Below, one piece after another: positions 6,977 to 10,478 of a stretch of DNA of 10,478 bases. The notes below the pieces were generated by a model. The model saw only the letters and a list, made by a program, of their open reading frames with translations. It was not told the origin of the DNA and made no database searches. A program made the translations under genes and the position numbers. Numbering within the stretch: position 1 is the first letter of the stretch; each line of letters opens with the position of its first letter. This DNA is from Dunaliella salina (lineage: Eukaryota > Chlorophyta > Chlorophyceae > Chlamydomonadales > Dunaliellaceae), in NCBI GenBank assembly GCA_002284615.2, contig MU070175.1, forward strand, positions 43,822 through 54,299, in the 5' to 3' direction.

Positions 6977-8745
6977 TTTAGATTTAGATNTAGATTTACA
7001 TTTGGGGACCTTCAGCCAGATTGTTCGACTGATCAGCCTGTGACTGGTCCTCGCCAGCCAACATAANATCCATAAGCTCAGAAATAAACAAATAAAGCTT
7101 GTTGTTGTGTTGCANGAGGAAATCCTGCACACCCTGGACACTAACTTGCTGTAAATAAGGTTGTTCCATTGAAAAAACACCTGAGAAGCAGTTGAACAGG
7201 TAAGCATACTTTCTCCTCAAATCACAAACAGCTGCGTTTCTGCACGTCAAAAGGGCATGGACTTCATCCTGGATCTCAGCACTAGAGCAGCAATCACACA
7301 CGAGAGAGTTTCGAGAATCCCAAGCCGCTGTCTCTACCTTCAACCTGTGTGCCCTAAGTCTGAAACGGCTAACATTCCTTACGATATGTTGAGACAGATC
7401 CAAATGCATGTGTCTCGGTAAGCGGGCTGGGGCACGCACATTGTGGTCAAAAGGCACTGCAAACAAAGTTTGATAGGTTGCCAATTTACTGTAAGTCTCC
7501 CCAGGGTTTACTCCCTCATCATCTCTCCACACTGCCCGCAACCTGTGCCTTAGGTCAGCAGTGAACTCTTGAATAGAAATAAATGTACCCTGCCGCACAG
7601 CTTCAACAAAGGAATCACAGCGCCGCAATCCTTGAAAGGCATCTAAAACTTGAGCAGTCCAGCAAGAAGGCTCACGAGAATGAATGTTCAGATCCGCTTT
7701 CAGCATGCTTCTCAGCGTCTTGCTATTGGACTTGAGCATGCTATTATACATTTTAACAACAGATCTGAACCAATAAAACTGGAGCGGCTCATGACCACAC
7801 TCCCGCAAAACAGCCCAGTTTGGAGTGGTACGTTTGACACCCAGCGTGCTTTTTAGATAACTCATGTGCCGCACTTGCAAGTCACTCGCAAACTCCTTGC
7901 CCTCTTTAATGTACTCAGTTCCCCACACCTGCCCTGCATACAGTCCAGCCGGAACCACATACGTCTTCCCAAGCCACAGAGAGACATGTGGCCTATTTGC
8001 CAGAGAGTGCTCACGAACAAATTGACGGACCCGAACAGCAGACGCCATGAACGGACCAGTAGCATGCTCAGAGGACTTAGTCATGCTCATGCGCTTGTGA
8101 AACATCATGCCGAGGTACTTGAAAGACTCCTTGTGTGCCAGTGGCACCCCCCCAATATGAAAAACAGGCAGATCTGACCCTGAGGAATTAAAGTGAACTA
8201 CCTCCGACTTAGCGGTGTAGATGATTAAGTGCTTCCGCTGAGCATACGCATGTAAGCGGTTCAGCATGGTCTGCAAGCATGAGGATCTTTGGCCATCAGA
8301 GTCAGGTCATCAGCGTACAACATGTGCGTCACATGGAACTCAGCTGTACCCGTGACAGCACCTTGCACCTTTTCCGCAATTTCATCAATGTCATTCACAT
8401 ACAGAGAAAAAAGCAGAGGGGATAAAGGGCACCCCTGCTTTACACCCGTGTTAGGGTTCACCCGAGCAGCCTTCTGTCCATCCCTCAAAATATACTCATC
8501 AGCATCGTACATGTTTTTAATGATGGACAAGAGAGTAGTGGGCATGCGAGTGCGTTGCAGGTGCTGCCAGAGTGCCTGCCTAGGGATGGATTCGTAGGCT
8601 TGCTTAAAGTCAATGAACGCTGTGTGCAGCCGGCTAGATCGCCCAGGCTGGATCGTGCGTGCAGCATGCTGTAGGTGCCTTAAAATGAAGATGGGCTGGA
8701 GGGTGTTCCTGCCTAGGTAGAAACCGAATTGTGTGTCAGGAATCT
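6977..8745 (-). mobile_element. LINE B: 5'-truncated LINE nested in the YADD codons of LINE C
   Basis: A minus-strand LINE. Its tail at the left has four GATTTA units (6975-6998, one containing an N), and its 5' end is cut at 8745 inside the RT fingers. Perfect 11-bp duplications flank it, the mark of target-primed integration followed by 5' truncation. It carries RT palm, thumb and C-terminal domain but no endonuclease. Removing it together with one copy of the duplication rejoins LINE C in frame from YADD to LCLTAN. Confidence 0.95.
6996..8745 (-). pseudogene. LINE B ORF2: reverse transcriptase and C-terminal domain, truncated and frameshifted
   Basis: The frame opens at the truncation point (IPDTQFGFYLGRNTLQP) and runs through AFIDFKQAYESIP (motif A), GVKQGCPLSPLLFSLYVND (motif B) and YADDLTLMAKD (motif C). 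Next to 8272 one base is missing: the frame ends CRPC and then stop, while the other frame reads QTMLNRLHAYAQRK. From there 426 codons are open to NLAEGPQM and TAA. Further blocks are FKYLGMMF (thumb border), LGVKRTTPNWAVLRECG, HLDLSQH, and the zinc knuckle CDCC-x9-H-x4-C, like the zinc-binding module after RT in plant LINEs. It acts, in an intact element, by copying LINE RNA at a nicked target. Three N bases (6990, 7067, 7115) fall in or beside it. Apart from truncation and the single frameshift it is well kept. Confidence 0.9.
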
Positions 8746-8756
8746 TACGCGGATGA
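8746..8756 (+). repeat. Right target-site duplication of LINE B
   Basis: TACGCGGATGA, the second copy of 6966-6976. LINE C coding sequence resumes here with YADDLCLTANHP. Confidence 0.93.
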
Positions 8757-10066
8757 CCTTTGCCTCACTGCCAACCATCCCACTGAGCTTCAGCGCATGT
8801 TGGATAGGCTACATGGGTATGCGCAGAAGAAAGGATTAATTATCAACGTGTCAAAGTCTGAGGTTGTGTCCTTTAATTCAAAAGGAAATAATGATCCTGT
8901 CTTCAACCTAAATGGCAAACAGCTCGTGCGTGCTGAGTCATTCAAGTATTTGGGTTTTTTTACAAAGCAATTTAACCCCCTTGCCTCTTCTGAGCATACG
9001 TGCACGTATGCACCTTTCTTGGCTGGATGTCACCGTATTAGGCACGTTGCAGATGAATATAAGCTGGCAGATAGGCCTCATACCATGCTTTGGCTGACTA
9101 AGACATATGCTCTCCCTGCTAGCATGTATGCTAGTCAATTTGGGGTACCAGGTTTATGAGACCAGGAGCTGAGATGACCTGCCCGTTGCAGACTGTGCAC
9201 CTATGTTTACTAAAACGTCTTGGAGTGAAAAATACTACACCAAATTGGTCTGTGCTGTGTGAATGTGGGTCTGAACCATTGCAATTCTATTGGTTTTGAG
9301 CTGCTGTCACATTTTATAATGTCTCCTTGCCTGCAACAGCACCACGTTACATAGGGTGCTTGGAGCGGATATTGACATGAGTAGTAACTCTAAAAAGTGC
9401 TGGGCGTCAGAATTCATATCTGCTTTTCAGGGATTGGACAGGCGCAACTACTTCACATATTGCGTGTACACAGGCCAGCCCATTAGGATAAACGATTTTA
9501 TGGTTGATTTACGGAAAAGGCATAGAAGCGTGTGGCCAACTAAGGATCAGGCTGAACATGGTGTTCATTTAAACAAGTCAGCCAAGTACCATAACTGGGT
9601 AGCGCTTCCCTTCCAGCATAATTCTGGTTTCAGTAAACCTCTCCATACTCCTAGGTATCTACATTTGGATTTGAGTAGGCATATGCAGAGGAAAATTGCT
9701 TGCTTCCAATTGCATGCCCACGAACTTCGAGTTGAAACTTTTCATTGGCATGGGCATGCACCTCAACGTGATTTATGTGTTTCAGAACAATGGCAGGATG
9801 AAAAGCACGTCATCTTTCTCTACCCTTGCAACTTCCTATGTTGCCTTAGAAGAAAGTATGCACATCTTTTTACTGCCTTTCCTGCCCACAGAGTAGTGTC
9901 AGATCGTACAGGATCTTTCTTTTTTTCTGATGCCTGCTCTCTGGATGTAGCTCGTTTCTTTCAAAATTAAGATACTCAGACTTATCGCTTCATCTCTGAG
10001 CTTATGGATTTCTTTTGCCACACCGAGCAGCCAAACTATCTGGCTGAAGGTTATGTTCCCTTGTAA
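8746..10066 (+). pseudogene. LINE C reverse transcriptase C-terminal half and C-terminal domain (broken)
   Basis: Continues the LINE C protein after LINE B: YADDLCLTANHP, MLDRLHGYAQKKG, SKSEVVSFNSKG, ESFKYLGFF, WLTKTYALPASMYASQ. Four lesions are visible: a 1-nt frameshift near 9140 (reads FGVPGL then stop, other frame WGTRFM), TGA at 9298-9300 where LINE B has Arg after YWF, a frameshift near 9340, and TAA at 9968-9970. Later blocks are LGVKNTTPNW, KKCWASEFISAFQGL, RYLHLDLSRHMQRK and CLRRKYAHLF. The zinc knuckle is degraded, with only one Cys of the first pair left before H-x5-C. The ORF ends with FISELMD and NYLAEGYVPL at 10066, matching the end of LINEs A and B in position and partly in sequence. 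Confidence 0.87.
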
Positions 10067-10159
10067 ACCTTGTAACTTCGCTAGCTTGCTAGTTTGGGGT
10101 CCCTCCCTTGTTGCAGCCTCTGGCTTGCGTAAAGAAAAGAAAAGAAAAGAAAAGAAAAA
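10067..10159 (+). repeat. LINE C 3' UTR and (AAAGA)5 tail
   Basis: After the stop come 64 bp without coding signs, then five AAAGA units and a final AAAAC (10131-10159). A short simple repeat at the 3' end on the sense strand is the usual LINE tail. It differs from the TAAATC tail of LINEs A and B. Confidence 0.8.
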
Positions 10160-10161
10160 CT

Positions 10162-10478
10162 ACGCAGGCAGTGAAAACACTCCCCACATCAATTAAGGAA
10201 AAGGGGATACCTAGGGCCGAGGCACCATGTATCCACTTCACCAAAAGAAGCAGAAGAAGAAAGTCAGTGGGGATCAGGTGGGTTACTAGCAGTATCCCAT
10301 GACCTTGTTGAGAGTTGAAAAAGGTCTTCTCAAGAGCGCGTCTGGTGCTGGCAAGTTTGTAGGCATACATGACAGAATGAGCATGAAGCATCCTAACAAG
10401 CTTAGTGGCCTTGAAAGTGTCAAGACCAAGCTCCTTAAGAGGCTCCAATGTATGAGGGGTATAGATGACTCCTCCCAC
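10162..10478 (-). CDS. Unassigned minus-strand open frame, cut by the window edge
   Basis: A frame open from the window end leftwards for 129 codons, stopping at 10089 within the LINE C 3' end. The first 60 residues (LEPLKELGLDTFKATKLVR, MLHAHSVMYAYKLASTRR, ALEKTFFNSQQG) are mixed in charge and look like real protein. The later part (DFLLLLLLVKW, VVFLFFSFLFF) is low-complexity and partly encoded by the AAAGA tail, so coding probably ends or is spliced before about 10300. I do not recognise the family. It could be an exon of a host gene or part of another transposable element into which LINE C inserted. Confidence 0.35.

Larger units (their letters stand above)
6341..10160 (+). mobile_element. 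LINE C: older 5'-truncated LINE, split by the insertion of LINE B
   Basis: A plus-strand LINE that begins inside the RT fingers (RLFAAMMEN) with no endonuclease upstream. It runs to the YADD motif at 6976, is interrupted by LINE B, and resumes at the duplicated YADD codons (8746). It ends with a stop at 10064-10066, a 64-bp 3' UTR and an (AAAGA)5 tail. Several frameshifts and stops show that it decayed before or after LINE B landed. Its protein is clearly related to LINEs A and B, but its tail and 3' UTR are different, so it is a separate family. Confidence 0.87.

Noticed and set aside
6975..6998. GATTTA repeats as telomere-like DNA
   Set aside because: Plant and algal telomeres have a G run (TTTAGGG or TTTTAGGG). 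These are three or four units without it, at a LINE 3' end, and so are a LINE tail.
7866..8177. Plus-strand frames inside LINE B (also 7650-7856 and 8289-8597)
   Set aside because: They are shadows of the well-kept minus-strand RT and C-terminal domain.

Overview
The window is nuclear DNA of a eukaryote from a repeat-rich draft assembly. The signs are spliced exons with GT-AG introns, long AC and AT microsatellites, non-LTR retrotransposons (LINEs) and scattered single N bases. The LINE proteins resemble ones I associate with green algae and other green-lineage genomes, so a green alga is my best guess. This rests on recalled family resemblance, not on a search.

Left third (1-3400): an AC microsatellite, then about 1.1 kb with no gene I can recognise, then the 3' half of a protein kinase gene on the + strand. 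Five exons (1271-1322, 1499-1568, 2080-2227, 2381-2506, 2965-3003) join in frame. They encode the second half of a kinase domain, from the catalytic-loop Asn through DFG, APE, helix F and helix I to a TAA stop. The exons carrying the ATP-binding lobe and the HRD motif were not found upstream. Two AATAAA hexamers lie about 340-360 bp after the stop. From there to 4708 I see no gene, only an AT microsatellite and a small hairpin.

Right two thirds (4709-10160): a pile-up of three LINE copies from two related families. LINE A (minus, 4739 to about 6320) encodes an apparently intact AP-like endonuclease (EEP) joined in frame to the C-terminal zinc-knuckle domain, with the whole reverse transcriptase (RT) missing. 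LINE C (plus, about 6341-10160) is an older copy with several frameshifts and stops, starting inside its RT. LINE B (minus, 6977-8745) is 5'-truncated and inserted inside LINE C exactly at the YADD catalytic motif. It is flanked by a perfect 11-bp target-site duplication. A and B are about 97% alike over their shared 3' ends and are much younger than C.

A and B end in a (TAAATC)3-4 tail, and their ORF stop codon is the first TAA of that tail, so they have almost no 3' UTR. LINE C has a 64-bp 3' UTR and an (AAAGA)5 tail. The last 320 bp hold an unassigned minus-strand open frame that looks partly coding. None of the LINE copies appears able to move on its own. I found no bacterial-type operon, CRISPR array or defence system.
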